Source: Xanthomonas cassavae CFBP 4642 (GTDB lineage Bacteria > Pseudomonadota > Gammaproteobacteria > Xanthomonadales > Xanthomonadaceae). From it: a DNA stretch of 64,000 nt. The stretch's first letter is position 1. Each line of letters starts with the position of its first letter. Below, piece by piece: positions 18,595 to 27,798 of the stretch. The notes beneath the pieces were generated by a model, which saw nothing but the letters and a program-made list of their open reading frames with translations, was not told the origin of the DNA and searched no databases. Location: assembly GCF_000454545.1 (NCBI RefSeq), contig NZ_CM002139.1, forward strand, positions 231,148-295,147. The letters run 5' to 3'. The translations under genes and the position numbers were made by a program.

Positions 18595-19490
18595 CTGGCG
18601 ACCCGCAACGGATCGGCCAGCAGGCCGAGCTGGTGCGCAGGGCGGCCGAGGCCATGCTGGAACAGGCCGGCCTGCTGCGCCTGTTGGCCCGCGATGCGCG
18701 CCTGCGCGAAGAGGTCACCCTTGGCCTGGTGCGTGCCGACGGCCCCACGCCGGCACTGGCCGGCCGGGCCGAGCGGCTGGGCATCGCGCTGGACCTGCCG
18801 CGCGTGGCCGCGGTCATCGAGGTGGAAAGCGACACCCTGGACCTGGACGCCATGCTGGTGGAGCTGCAGCGCCTGCACACCCTGCTGTCCACGCCCGAGC
18901 GCGGCACCCTGATCGCCGCCACCGCGCTCAACGAGCTGGTGGTGCTCAAGCCGGCGCTGGACCGCCGCGGCCGCTGGGACGTGGACGAACAACGCCGCCG
19001 CGCGCACCTTGCTGGAACGCATGCGCGCCAGCAGCCCGCTGCGCATCTGCCTGGCGCCGGGCCAGTATTTCCCATAGCCCAACGGGCTGGCGCTGTCGCA
19101 CCGGATCGCGCGCACCACCATGCGCATCGGCAAGGCCCGCCACCCGCAGGCCGACGCGTGCTTCTACAATGATTACCGGCTGCCGGTGCTGGTGGACGAC
19201 GCGCCAGGCCTGGCAGGCCGACGAGTCGCGCCAGCCGCTGCAGGCCTTGCTGGCGCAGGAGCGCCGCGGCCAGTCGCTGGCGACCCTGGCCACCTGGGTC
19301 GACTGCGGCATGCGCATGGCGCCCACCGCCCAGGCGCTGGGCATCCACCGCAACACCCTGGATTACCGCATGCAGCGTATCCAGACCTGTGCGCGGTGGA
19401 CCTGGGCCGCACCGAAGACTGCATGCGGCTGTACACCTGGCGCTGCAGATGCGCGATGGGCCGCGCGCCCCCGATGCGGTGGAGTAAGCG
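18585..19490 (+). pseudogene. cdaR: Broken sugar-diacid regulator CdaR
   Basis: Pieces of a carbohydrate diacid regulator appear in different frames. One frame (18585-18990) carries GLTGDPQRIGQQAELV, LPRVAAVIEVES and LVVLKPALD from the sensor and GGDEF-like middle domains. A second holds SHRIARTTMRIGKA and DACFYNDYRLPVLVDD, with a stop codon at about 19076. A third, around 19225-19380, carries the C-terminal helix-turn-helix (TAQALGIHRNTLDYRMQRIQ). At least two frameshifts separate these and the N-terminal part before GLTGDP is missing. CdaR activates glucarate and glycerate genes, so this was the local regulator of the MFS-glxK pair. Confidence 0.78.
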
Positions 19491-19623
19491 CCGATGCTGC
19501 CGGGCATGGCGGCACGCAGCTGCCTGGCCATGCACGCTGCGCGTGGCGCAGGCACGGCGGTAGCGGCGGACTGAGCTGGCTCGGCTAGACTGCGGCGATG
19601 ACCTTCGCCGAGCGATCCTTCCC

Positions 19624-21372
19624 TTGAATCCGCGCGACGCCGTACCGTCCATCCCGCCTGGCGAAGCCGAGCGTCTGGCCCGCCTGGCGTTGTTGCAGGT
19701 GCTCGATACCGAGTCCGAACCGTTCTTCGATGCGCTGGCCGCCGCCGCGCAAGCCATCGCCGGCACGCCGATCGCGCTGGTGTCGCTGGTGGACGAACAT
19801 CGGCAGTGGTGGAAGGCCAACATCGGCGTGCCGGGCGCGTCCGAGACCCCGCGCGAGCTGGCGTTCTGCGCCCACGCCATCCAGGACGATGCGGTGATGG
19901 AGGTGCCCGATGCGCCGGCCGATCCGCGCTTCAGCCACAACGCCCTGGTCACCGATGCGCCCGGCATCCGCTATTACGCCGGTGCGCCGATCGTGCTGTC
20001 CGATGGTCTGCGCATGGGCACGGTGTGCGTGATCGACAAGCGCCCACGGCAGTTGCTGCCGGCCCAGCTGGAGGCCTTGCAGCAACTGGCCAGGGTGGCT
20101 GCCGAAGGGCTGGAACAGCGGCGCGAGATGCTCGAGCGCGCCGACACCAATGCCCGGCTCGAGCAACGGCTGCGCGAGAGCGAGGCGTTCCTGGAACGTA
20201 CCGGGCGGGTGGCCGGCGTGGGTGGCTGGGAAGTGGATGTCGGCACCGGCACGCTGACCTGGTCGGACGAGACCTGCCGGATGCACGACCTGCCACCGGG
20301 CTACCAGCCCACCCTTGGCGAGGCCATTGCCTTCTATCCGCTGGAAGCGCGCGCGGTGATCACCGAGGCGGTGGACACCTGCGTCAACCAGGGCATTCCC
20401 TGGGACCTGGAGCTGCCGCTGATCGGCAGCACCGGCCGCCACCTGTGGGTGCACAGCACCGGCGCGGTGGAACATGTGGATGGCCGCATGCGCCTGATCG
20501 GCGCGATCCAGGACGTCACCGACCGCCACCGTGCAGTGGATGCGCTGGCCGCCAGCGAACGCAAGTTCCGCAAGATGTTCCAGTACAGCCTGGGCCTGAT
20601 CTGTACCCACGACATGGATGGCCAGCTGGTCAGCGTGAACCCGGCGGCGGCACGCTCGCTGGGCCGCAGCGTGGAGGAGATGGAGGGCTGCTCGCTGTTC
20701 GAGCTGATCCGCACGGAGCGGCATGACGGCCTGCGCGGCTATCTCTCGCGCATGGTGCTCGATGGCCAGGATTCGGGGGTGATCGAGCTGGTGGCCCGCG
20801 ATGGTAGCCTGCGTCACTGGAAATACCACAACGTGCTCGACGTGGAGGCCGATGCCACCATGGTGCTGGCGCATGCCCAGGACATCACCAATCAGCACCA
20901 GCAGGAAAAACAGCTGCTGGAATGGTCGTTCACCGACCCGCTGACCAATTGCTTCAACCGCCGCTTCCTGGACGACCTGGACAAGCGCGACGCCAGCGTG
21001 CGCTGGGGCTGCGTGGTGGTGGATCTGGACAAGTTCAAACTGGTCAACGACACCTACGGCCACCAGCGAGGTGATGAGGTGCTGGTGCAGATGGCCTGGT
21101 TCCTCAATGACCCGCTGCGTCGCCAGGACCACCTGGTGCGGCTGGGCGGCGATGAATTTCTGGTGCTGCTGCACGAGGCCAGCGAGCCGCAGCTGGAAGC
21201 GCTGGTGCGCAGCTACCTCGCGGGCAGCGACGAGGCGCCGATCCTGTTCACCCTGGGCACCGCCTTGCGTCAGCCGGGCGAGACACTGACCGCAGTGGTC
21301 GACCGGGCCGACCGTTCGCTCTACGCGACCCGGCGCGCGCGACGCGGCACGGGCGTCAACGACGCGCGTTAG
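19624..21372 (+). CDS. GAF-PAS-PAS-GGDEF diguanylate cyclase
   Basis: A 582-residue cytoplasmic signalling protein that should make cyclic di-GMP. A GAF domain covers about residues 20-160 (PIALVSLVDEHRQWWKA, AGAPIVLSDGLRMGTVCVID), two PAS domains with PAC segments follow (about 190-300 and 310-420, VTDRHRAVDAL, AQDITNQHQQEK), and the GGDEF domain ends the protein. The active-site motif is intact as RLGGDEFLVLL at about 506-510, preceded by VVVDLDKFKLVNDTYGH. The start is a TTG at 19624 (MNPRDAVPS); no in-frame ATG is placed better. The signals sensed are unknown. It is separated from the cdaR remnant by about 130 bp. Confidence 0.9.
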   Translation: MNPRDAVPSIPPGEAERLARLALLQVLDTESEPFFDALAAAAQAIAGTPIALVSLVDEHRQWWKANIGVPGASETPRELAFCAHAIQDDAVMEVPDAPADPRFSHNALVTDAPGIRYYAGAPIVLSDGLRMGTVCVIDKRPRQLLPAQLEALQQLARVAAEGLEQRREMLERADTNARLEQRLRESEAFLERTGRVAGVGGWEVDVGTGTLTWSDETCRMHDLPPGYQPTLGEAIAFYPLEARAVITEAVDTCVNQGIPWDLELPLIGSTGRHLWVHSTGAVEHVDGRMRLIGAIQDVTDRHRAVDALAASERKFRKMFQYSLGLICTHDMDGQLVSVNPAAARSLGRSVEEMEGCSLFELIRTERHDGLRGYLSRMVLDGQDSGVIELVARDGSLRHWKYHNVLDVEADATMVLAHAQDITNQHQQEKQLLEWSFTDPLTNCFNRRFLDDLDKRDASVRWGCVVVDLDKFKLVNDTYGHQRGDEVLVQMAWFLNDPLRRQDHLVRLGGDEFLVLLHEASEPQLEALVRSYLAGSDEAPILFTLGTALRQPGETLTAVVDRADRSLYATRRARRGTGVNDAR

Positions 21373-21449
21373 CTGTGATCTCTCAGTAGGTTGTTCATCC
21401 AGGGCCGATCTGGAAGATGGGGGTTACCACACCAACCCAGCCCCCAGGA

Positions 21450-21693
21450 GCCCCGGATGACGTCGATGCCTGCGACGTTCACCCGCGGGTCGTCGCCAAG
21501 CGCGCCCTAGCGCTCAACGCCGTCGCGCTCATCCTTTTCCACGATCGCCCAAGCGGAAATCCCGAGCCAAGCGGACCGCAAGGTCACCGAGCGTCTGCAG
21601 CAGGCGCTGGCACTTCTCGACATCCGGGTACTCGACCCCCTGGTCATCGGCGACCGGAAGAGCGTCAGCTTGGCGGCAAGGGGGTGGGCATAG
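21450..21693 (+). pseudogene. RadC-like JAB-domain protein fragment
   Basis: Only the C-terminal half of a RadC/YkfG-type JAB protein is present, in two frames. The first reads [23 protein letters not shown] and the second continues [23 protein letters not shown] to [10 protein letters not shown] and a stop at 21693. The metal-binding JAMM stretch is degraded: the usual HNHPSG is HDRPSG. RadC genes of this kind travel on integrative elements. Here the fragment marks the left side of the accessory cassette that holds the Imm11 and AHH genes. Confidence 0.75.
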
Positions 21694-21911
21694 CCCACCC
21701 CTCACCGATGTAGTCCGCCGTCATCGACGCGAGCATGCGGCGAGCGCATGTTCTGCACTCCAAGGGAAGCCCCGGAGGCGGGATGGCTGCCTGCAACGCG
21801 CTGATGCTCCTTAGTTTTTGGGATCGCTAGACCTGCCCGTGTCTAGCCAGTGCAAAGTAGGTAAGCTCTTCTTGAAGAGGACGCAGCGCCAACATGGATA
21901 GGAAGTAACGC

Positions 21912-22553
21912 ATGGTAGAGACGACCGAGAACCAGCCAAAGCCCGGGGAATTCTTTACCCTTGAGCCCGATGCGCTCAGGGGCGGCCCCGGGCACGGTGT
22001 AGTGTTTGAGAACCGCAAAGCTCTGATCACTCCGCCTCGGCTCATCTTGCGGCCAGAAGAGGGAGGCTTCCCGCCGCTTCGAGAGATTCCGCGCCTGGTT
22101 TACCACCCCAACGAGGGGGCTTTGCCCCAAGACCTAGAAGGCGGATTTAGCGGCTATTGGCTGATGTCCGAAAGGCTCCGCAAGGTGATGGATTCTGTGG
22201 ACCCCAATGCGTTCGTCTTTGTGGAGGCCGACTATCGACTTGCGGATGGCTCAGCGGGTCCGATGTTCTTCCTCTGCGATGTGGTGCGAACAGTAGATGC
22301 TCTCGACGAAGATGTTTCTCAGCTCAACATCATCATCAGCGATGAGTTTGTTGAGGGGAAGTATTACGACCTGACCGGTGATGTGCGCCTCGCTTTCAAG
22401 AAAGATGTTCTCGGTTCGGCTCATGTCTTCCGTTTGCCTTATCACGGCATGGTCTTCTGCGACCGCGTATTCAAGCATGCTGTCGAGGCTGCAGGCATTG
22501 GTGACCAAAGCGGGTCCGATGGGCTTTGGTTTGATGACGTGGTGGATAGCTAG
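21912..22553 (+). CDS. Imm11-family (DUF1629) immunity protein, copy 1
   Basis: A 213-residue soluble protein with the Imm11/DUF1629 pattern: PGEFFTLEPDA, a GGFPPLREIPRLVYHP stretch, DLEGGFSGYWLMSERLRKVM, and the closing HVFRLPYHGMVFCDRVF. Members neutralise nuclease toxins of polymorphic or secreted toxin systems. The ATG has an AGGAAG ribosome site. A second copy with roughly 70 percent identity follows at 22732, and an AHH nuclease effector after that, in the immunity-before-effector order seen in Xanthomonas type IV effector loci. Base composition is lower in GC than the flanking core genes, consistent with acquisition. Which toxin it blocks is not proven; loss of pairing with the broken effector is possible. 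Confidence 0.75.
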   Translation: MVETTENQPKPGEFFTLEPDALRGGPGHGVVFENRKALITPPRLILRPEEGGFPPLREIPRLVYHPNEGALPQDLEGGFSGYWLMSERLRKVMDSVDPNAFVFVEADYRLADGSAGPMFFLCDVVRTVDALDEDVSQLNIIISDEFVEGKYYDLTGDVRLAFKKDVLGSAHVFRLPYHGMVFCDRVFKHAVEAAGIGDQSGSDGLWFDDVVDS

Positions 22554-22731
22554 GTCCCGCAAAGAGACAACGAGAACGGAATCCGAGCCATTTCTAACTA
22601 TCAGACCTTCTCCTAGAGCGAGCAGCACAGTGTTGCCCTTTTGCCTTCTTGTCTGCCCAGGTCGGCGATCGGGACGGTAGACTCTGCCCGACTGAGATGG
22701 TGAGCATACCCAGATGGACGGGAGGCAACGC

Positions 22732-23373
22732 ATGGAAACAACAATGATCAATGAACCCAAAAAAGGTGAGTTCTTCCTCCTTCGCCCCGATGCTCGCCGG
22801 GTGGGCAAAGGCCACGGTGTGGTCTTTGAAAACCGAGACGCACTCCTGACTGCTCCCAGACTCGTTTTGAAGCCGGAAAGTGGGGGCTTCCCACCCTTCC
22901 GGGAGACTCCCCGGTTGTTTTATCAACCTAGCGAAGGCGTGCTGCCACAGGACCTAGAGGGCGGCTTCAGCGGCTACTGGTTGGTTTCCGAACGTCTGCG
23001 TCGTGTGATGGAATCAGTGGATGCCGAAGCCTTCGCCTTCGCTGATGCTGACTATCGTTTAGCCGATGGCTCGAAGGGTCCGAACGTCTATCTGTGCGAT
23101 GTGATCCGCACGGTGGATGCGCTGGACGAGTGCGCTTCCATGCTCAACATCGAGGTCAGTGACGATTTTGAGGAGGGCAAGTATTACGACCTCACAGGCG
23201 AAATCCGCTTGGCTTTCAGGCGTGATGTGCTGGGAGATGCACACGTCTTTAGGTTGCCTTTTCATGGAGGGGTCTTTTGCGACCGAGTATTTAAGGATGC
23301 TGTGGAAGCAGCAGGTATTGGCACCGATGCACAATCGAACGGCCTCTGGTTCTACGATCTAGTCAACCGCTAA
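22732..23373 (+). CDS. Imm11-family (DUF1629) immunity protein, copy 2
   Basis: This 213-residue paralogue of the gene at 21912 is similar along its whole length (KKGEFFLLRPDARR, DLEGGFSGYWLVSERLRRVM, YRLADGSKGPNVYLCDVIRTVDAL, FHGGVFCDRVFKDAVEAAGIG). The upstream sequences are also alike (GGAGGCAACGCATGG here, AGGAAGTAACGCATGG for copy 1), so a unit containing promoter-proximal DNA and gene was duplicated. The start at 22732 (METTMIN) uses the GGAGG site; an ATG six codons upstream is in frame. It ends 36 bp before the AHH effector gene, so it is the more likely cognate immunity gene. Differences between the copies cluster around residues 105-150, a place to look for specificity. Confidence 0.75.
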   Translation: METTMINEPKKGEFFLLRPDARRVGKGHGVVFENRDALLTAPRLVLKPESGGFPPFRETPRLFYQPSEGVLPQDLEGGFSGYWLVSERLRRVMESVDAEAFAFADADYRLADGSKGPNVYLCDVIRTVDALDECASMLNIEVSDDFEEGKYYDLTGEIRLAFRRDVLGDAHVFRLPFHGGVFCDRVFKDAVEAAGIGTDAQSNGLWFYDLVNR

Positions 23374-23409
23374 AGCGAGCGACAATGTCGCAAGGAAGGA
23401 GCCTGATCC

Positions 23410-23880
23410 GTGCCGAACTACCGAACGCTTTTTCAGGACCACCACAACATTGAGCAGCAGACGCTGAAGAACAGCGAGTTGCTTGATGAGCTTCGGCGGG
23501 CGGGGAAGTTCGATATCCACGCACCGGAAAACCGATTGTTCCTTCCTGCCAGTCCCCAGTTTGCACAAACAATTGGGGTTACGCCGCATAGCGGTGGCCC
23601 ACTTGGAGAATACCAAAGTGGGATACTGCTTCGCTTGGAGAGGCTTCAGAAGACCCGTGATGGTCGAGCTGCCTTGAGTGGTGACCCAGATGCGATGGAT
23701 CGCATTGTTCGGCGCGTTGAAGAGCTACGCGATACGGTCAAGGTCGGGCTGATCAATGGTGATCTGAACACCAATACGCCCGTTGGTTTAAGCCCTGCGC
23801 AGACCAATCAGAAGGTTCAAGACTTTTCCGCGATATCCCGACCTACCAGCAAACCCATGCCCGACAAATTGAAGCCCTAA
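23410..23880 (+). CDS. AHH-nuclease toxin domain, N-terminal part of a Xanthomonas type IV killing effector
   Basis: A GTG start with a strong AAGGAAGGAG ribosome site opens a 156-codon frame. Residues 1-80 form an AHH (HNH/endonuclease VII superfamily) domain: FQDHHNIEQQTL gives the paired His, GKFDIHAPENRLFLPA the core, and HSGGPLGEYQ the last catalytic region. Residues 81-140 are helical linker. The frame ends in an unrelated tail after KVQDF, but shifting frame at 23824-23827 gives KVQDFFRDIPTYQQTH and joins the sequence to the fragment that runs to 24896. Proteins of this build are X-T4SS effectors (X-Tfes), secreted to kill other bacteria by a C-terminal XVIPCD signal, which is absent here. 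The nuclease domain itself is complete, so self-protection by the adjacent Imm11 genes may still matter. Confidence 0.7.
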   Translation: MPNYRTLFQDHHNIEQQTLKNSELLDELRRAGKFDIHAPENRLFLPASPQFAQTIGVTPHSGGPLGEYQSGILLRLERLQKTRDGRAALSGDPDAMDRIVRRVEELRDTVKVGLINGDLNTNTPVGLSPAQTNQKVQDFSAISRPTSKPMPDKLKP

Positions 23881-24896
23881 AAAGCTTCACGGGGATAGAC
23901 CACGGCTGGGGCGCCGTCGCGCACTCTGAGTCGCGCATCGTTTCCGCGCTCAACCAGATCCAGGTCAGCAATAGCGCCATCATCCGGGGCGGCGACCTCC
24001 AACTCCAGCGCAGCGGGTTGTCGCTCGCTATCGCCAATGCGCACCACGATGGACGCGTGGTCTTTTCAGAGCAGGGCATCCTCAAGGTCGAGCAGACCCT
24101 GGGCAAGGAGGCCGCACACAACCTGCGCGTTCCCCGAGGTCAACGCGGTGCCGCATCCATGGACGTGCTGCTCGGTACAGCGTCGGCCAGCACCTTGGTG
24201 CGATCCGGCGGCTTGCTGGCCACCGGGGCAGACGCAGTGCTGACTGCCCGCCGTTCCGCCGAGTTGCTGGAACAGGGCAATGCCACGGCCGCGCAGTCCG
24301 AGGTCACCCATGCCTTGGCCCGTAACGTCGGCGGCTGGGCCGGTGGTGCGTCCACAGCCGCAGCGCTGGGCGGTAGCGGCTTCGTGCCTGCGGCGTTGGT
24401 GGTCGGCGATGCGCTGTTGATGAGCAAGGCGTTCGACAAGGGCGCCGATCTGCTGGACAACCGCGCCATCTACCACCAGAGCGACAAAGCGGGCGTAGAC
24501 TGGCAGTTCAACGGTCGCAACTGGCAACGCGAAGCGGCCATCGAGCTCCTCGCCCAGGATGAGCGCCGCACGACCAACGAGCAGCCCGTGGTCGCCAGCT
24601 ATGAGAAATCCCAGGAACTGGGCGCGCTTGCCAACGCCAAGGCAGTGGAGTTGGCACTGGGCAAGGCTCCTCCCCCGCAGGACCCGTTCAACCTCCCTGC
24701 ACGGGCCAGCGACCAAGTCGGATTGGACAACCAGAACTGGCACCGCAATCCCGAGAGCCAGGCATGGGAACACCAAGTCAAAACCGCCGTGTCCGGTGCC
24801 AACGACCGGGGCACGGTGGAGGCTGCGCGCGGTGCGCCCGCCGTGGACGTACACGCGCCCGTCTGCCGATGCGAAGCAGCACTCGCCATCGGCTGA
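23829..24896 (+). pseudogene. Middle part of the same type IV effector, frameshifted and C-terminally truncated
   Basis: The frame reads from RDIPTYQQTHARQIEALKSF through a long Ala-rich region (GWGAVAHSESRIVSALNQ, SLAIANAHHDGRVVFSEQGI, ARNVGGWAGGASTAAALGGSG) to WHRNPESQAWEHQVKTAV and stops at 24896. It has no credible start codon of its own; a TTG at 24018 is the first option. It belongs to the AHH effector at 23410, from which it is separated by a one-base contraction of a T run. Related Xanthomonadaceae proteins, as recalled, continue for hundreds of residues and end in an XVIPCD secretion domain. Here the text changes character after about 24810 and the GH92 gene starts at 25027, so the C-terminus has been replaced or lost. 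Confidence 0.65.
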
Positions 24897-25026
24897 CGGT
24901 GAGGGCGGTTGTGGGGTCGGTCGTTGTTCGCGCACGCTTGATCGCGCCGGTCGCCGCGCCCTGCAGCGGCCGGCATGCGTCATTCCACCTGCGGCCTTGG
25001 TCGCCCTCTCCCCCGAGGTGTCTTGC

Positions 25027-27504
25027 ATGCTCCCCGCTGTTGCCTCTCACCGCGCTTGGTCGCGTCTTTCATCAACGCCGCTGTGGCGCCGCGCCGCCGC
25101 CAGCCTATGCCTGCTAGGTGTCACCCTCGCTGGCCCGCTGGCTGCGCAGGACCCGGCGCAGGTCAACACCTTCATCGGCAGCAAGGACGACGGCAATACC
25201 TTCCCCGGTGCGTCGGCCCCGTCAGGCCTGATCCAGGTCAGCCCGATCGGCGCGCACTACGCCGGCTGGCGCTATGACGACCCAAGCATCCGCGGCTTCG
25301 GGCATTCGTTCCTGTCCGGCGCCGGATGCTGGGAGCAGGGCGGGCAGGTCTCGGTGTTGCCGGTGACCGGCCGCATCGGTCCCGGCGGCGACTTCGACAC
25401 CGCCGATGCCAAGGCCTTCGACCAGAAGCGCTACGCCGCGCGTTTCACGCATGACGGCGAAGTGGGGCAGGCCGGCTACTACAAGGTGCGGCTCACCGAT
25501 TACGGCGGTATCGATGCCGAAGCCAGCGCGCTCACCCGCGCCGCGGTCGAGCGCTATACCTTCGCGCCCGGCGCCGACACCGGTCATGTGCTGGTCAACG
25601 TGGCCCAGGCCAACGACCGCCACGTGGTGATCGGCAGCCAGGTGCAGCTGGTCGGCGACCGCGTGGTCGAAGGCAAGCTGGTCACGCAGAGTTTCTGCGG
25701 CGGCCACGAATACACCACCTGGTTCCGGCTGGAATTCGACCGTCCGTTTACGGCGCACGGTATCTGGGGCGAAGACGGCGGCGTGCCCGACGCGCGTCAC
25801 GGCATGGGCGGCGAACTCAAACCCAATGGCGCCTGGCTCAGCTTTCCGCTGGGCACCGACAAGGACGCGCGCGCAGTGACCGTGGTCAGCGCGATCTCGC
25901 ATGTGGATGCCGAAGGCGCCCGCAGCAATCTGCGTGCCGATGGCATGCAGGGCGGCAAACTGCTGAGCCTTGCGCAGATGCGCCAGCGCGCGCAGCAGGC
26001 CTGGCGTAGCGAGCTGGCCAGTCTGCAGCTGGAGGGCGCCAGCAGCGATGACCGCAGCGTGGCCTATACCGCGCTGTATCACGCGCTGCTGCAACCGCTC
26101 ACCGGCAGCGATGCCGATGGCCGCTACCGCGGCTACGACGATGCCATCCACCGCGCCGAGGGCTGGACCTACTACGAATACTTTTCGCTGTGGGACACCT
26201 ACCGCTCGCAGAACCAGTTGCTGGCCTTGCTGCGCCCGCAGCGCGCGCGCGACATCGGCCGTTCGCTGCTGGCCATCCACCGGCAGGGCGGTTGGTTGCC
26301 GCGCTGGGGCTATGCCAACTACGACACCAACATCATGACCGGCGATCCGGTGACGCCCTTCCTGGTCGACCTGTGGCGCTTGGGCGCGCTGCAGGGCAAT
26401 GAGGCCGAGGCCTACGCGGCGCTGCGCCAGAACGCCTTCGGCCAACCGCCAATCAACTCGCGGCATTCCGGGCGCTCGGGCAATGCGAGTTATCTCGCCA
26501 ACGGCTTCGTGCAATACGACCGCGCGTTTCCCTCCAAGGGCATGGACGTGGACCCGCACCACGGCGGCTCGGCCACGCTGGAATACGCGCTGGCCGATTG
26601 CGCGCTGGCACAGATGGCCCACGCCCTGGGCCATGCCGACGACAGTACGCAGCTGCGCGCGCGCGGCGGCAACTGGCACCGCGTCTGGGACGCCACCGTG
26701 CGCGATGCGGATACCGGCTTTGCCGGCTTCCCGCGTCCGCGTCTGGAAGATGGCAGCTGGTACGCGCCGGCCAACGACCAGTACAGCCCACGCTCGCAGC
26801 ACGGCTTCCATGAAGGGACCGCCTGGCAATACCAGTGGCTGGTGCAACAGGACATCCCCGGCATGCTGCAGGCCATGCACGGCACCGAACAGGCAGGCAA
26901 ACGCCTGGACACCTTCTTCGCCTACGACGACCTGCTCAAGGACCCGCTCGATGGCGCACGCACGCACTGGGTGGTCGGCCCGTACAGCTACTACAACCAG
27001 TACCGCTACAACCCCAACAACGAACCGGACCTGCACGCGCCATGGATGTATACGCTGATCGGCCAGCCGTGGAAGACCGCCACCGTGGTGCGCGCCGCGC
27101 AGCAGTTGTTCACCAACGCGCCCAATGGCGTCACTGGTAACGACGACCTCGGCACCATGTCCGCCTGGTACCTGTTCAGCGCCCTGGGCCTGTATCCGGC
27201 GGTGCCGGGCAGCGGCCAATTCCTGCTGCACACCCCGCGCTTCAAACGCGCCACGCTAGACCTGGGCAATGGCAAGCGCCTGCGCATCGACGCCCCCGGC
27301 GCCGACGGGCGCGCGCTGCAGTACGTGGAAGGCGTGCGCCTCAACGGCAAACCGCAGCCGCAGGTGTTCCTGGACTGGGCGCAGTTGCAGCAGGGCGGCA
27401 CGTTGTTGTTTGCGCTCACCAGGCAGGCCCCCACGCAAGGCTGGGGTACCCAGGCCGATGCACTCCCGACCTCGTTCTGCGCCACACCTGCAGCAGCGCA
27501 GTGA
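25027..27504 (+). CDS. GH92 family alpha-1,2-mannosidase, exported
   Basis: An 825-residue glycosidase that removes terminal alpha-mannose from N-glycans or mannans in the periplasm or outside. A signal peptide ends near LAAQ/DPAQ. GH92 signatures run from VNTFIGSKDDGNTFPGASAPSGLIQVSP through GFGHSFLSGAGCWEQGG, YYEYFSLWDTYRSQNQLL and HEGTAWQYQW to GNDDLGTMSAWYLFSALGLYP, which carries the catalytic acid region. The ATG at 25027 is chosen because the signal peptide begins there; the frame is open to 24559 across the preceding remnant. In Xanthomonas such enzymes work with other glycan-degrading enzymes on plant glycoproteins; no partner glycosidase lies here. Confidence 0.92.
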   Translation: MLPAVASHRAWSRLSSTPLWRRAAASLCLLGVTLAGPLAAQDPAQVNTFIGSKDDGNTFPGASAPSGLIQVSPIGAHYAGWRYDDPSIRGFGHSFLSGAGCWEQGGQVSVLPVTGRIGPGGDFDTADAKAFDQKRYAARFTHDGEVGQAGYYKVRLTDYGGIDAEASALTRAAVERYTFAPGADTGHVLVNVAQANDRHVVIGSQVQLVGDRVVEGKLVTQSFCGGHEYTTWFRLEFDRPFTAHGIWGEDGGVPDARHGMGGELKPNGAWLSFPLGTDKDARAVTVVSAISHVDAEGARSNLRADGMQGGKLLSLAQMRQRAQQAWRSELASLQLEGASSDDRSVAYTALYHALLQPLTGSDADGRYRGYDDAIHRAEGWTYYEYFSLWDTYRSQNQLLALLRPQRARDIGRSLLAIHRQGGWLPRWGYANYDTNIMTGDPVTPFLVDLWRLGALQGNEAEAYAALRQNAFGQPPINSRHSGRSGNASYLANGFVQYDRAFPSKGMDVDPHHGGSATLEYALADCALAQMAHALGHADDSTQLRARGGNWHRVWDATVRDADTGFAGFPRPRLEDGSWYAPANDQYSPRSQHGFHEGTAWQYQWLVQQDIPGMLQAMHGTEQAGKRLDTFFAYDDLLKDPLDGARTHWVVGPYSYYNQYRYNPNNEPDLHAPWMYTLIGQPWKTATVVRAAQQLFTNAPNGVTGNDDLGTMSAWYLFSALGLYPAVPGSGQFLLHTPRFKRATLDLGNGKRLRIDAPGADGRALQYVEGVRLNGKPQPQVFLDWAQLQQGGTLLFALTRQAPTQGWGTQADALPTSFCATPAAAQ

Positions 27505-27560
27505 CCAGCACGTGCTCCTGATCCGCCGGATGCCCCTGATCCATGGCCCGGTAGATGAAA

Positions 27561-27751
27561 GCCCCTCTCCTGCGGGGTGAAAAGGCACAGCTTGCGCGCT
27601 ACTGGCGCGCGGAGCAGGGGTTGGGGTGAGGGTACGGGGCAAAGCCACTGACCAACCTGGATGACACGAAGCTTCGCCCGTACCCTCATCCGGCCCTTCG
27701 GGCCACCTTCTCCCCCATGAAGGGGGACAATGTCCCGCCGGGAGAAGGGAC
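27561..27751. repeat. Pair of facing G-rich/pyrimidine-rich intergenic repeats
   Basis: One unit (27561-27641) begins CCCCTCTCC and ends GGGGTTGGGGTGAGGGT. A second in opposite orientation (27677-27751) begins GTACCCTCATCCGGCCC and ends CCGGGAGAAGGG. They fill the gap between two convergent genes. Related units are embedded in recB and recD. Confidence 0.8.
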
Positions 27752-27798
27752 TGGTCGGCGTCGCGCAACCCAGCTGAAAGCGTCCTCTCAACAACGCC

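Noticed and set aside
21385..21450. An insertion-sequence end before the radC remnant
   Set aside because: The sequence has an IS-end look, but no partner inverted repeat or transposase was recognised.
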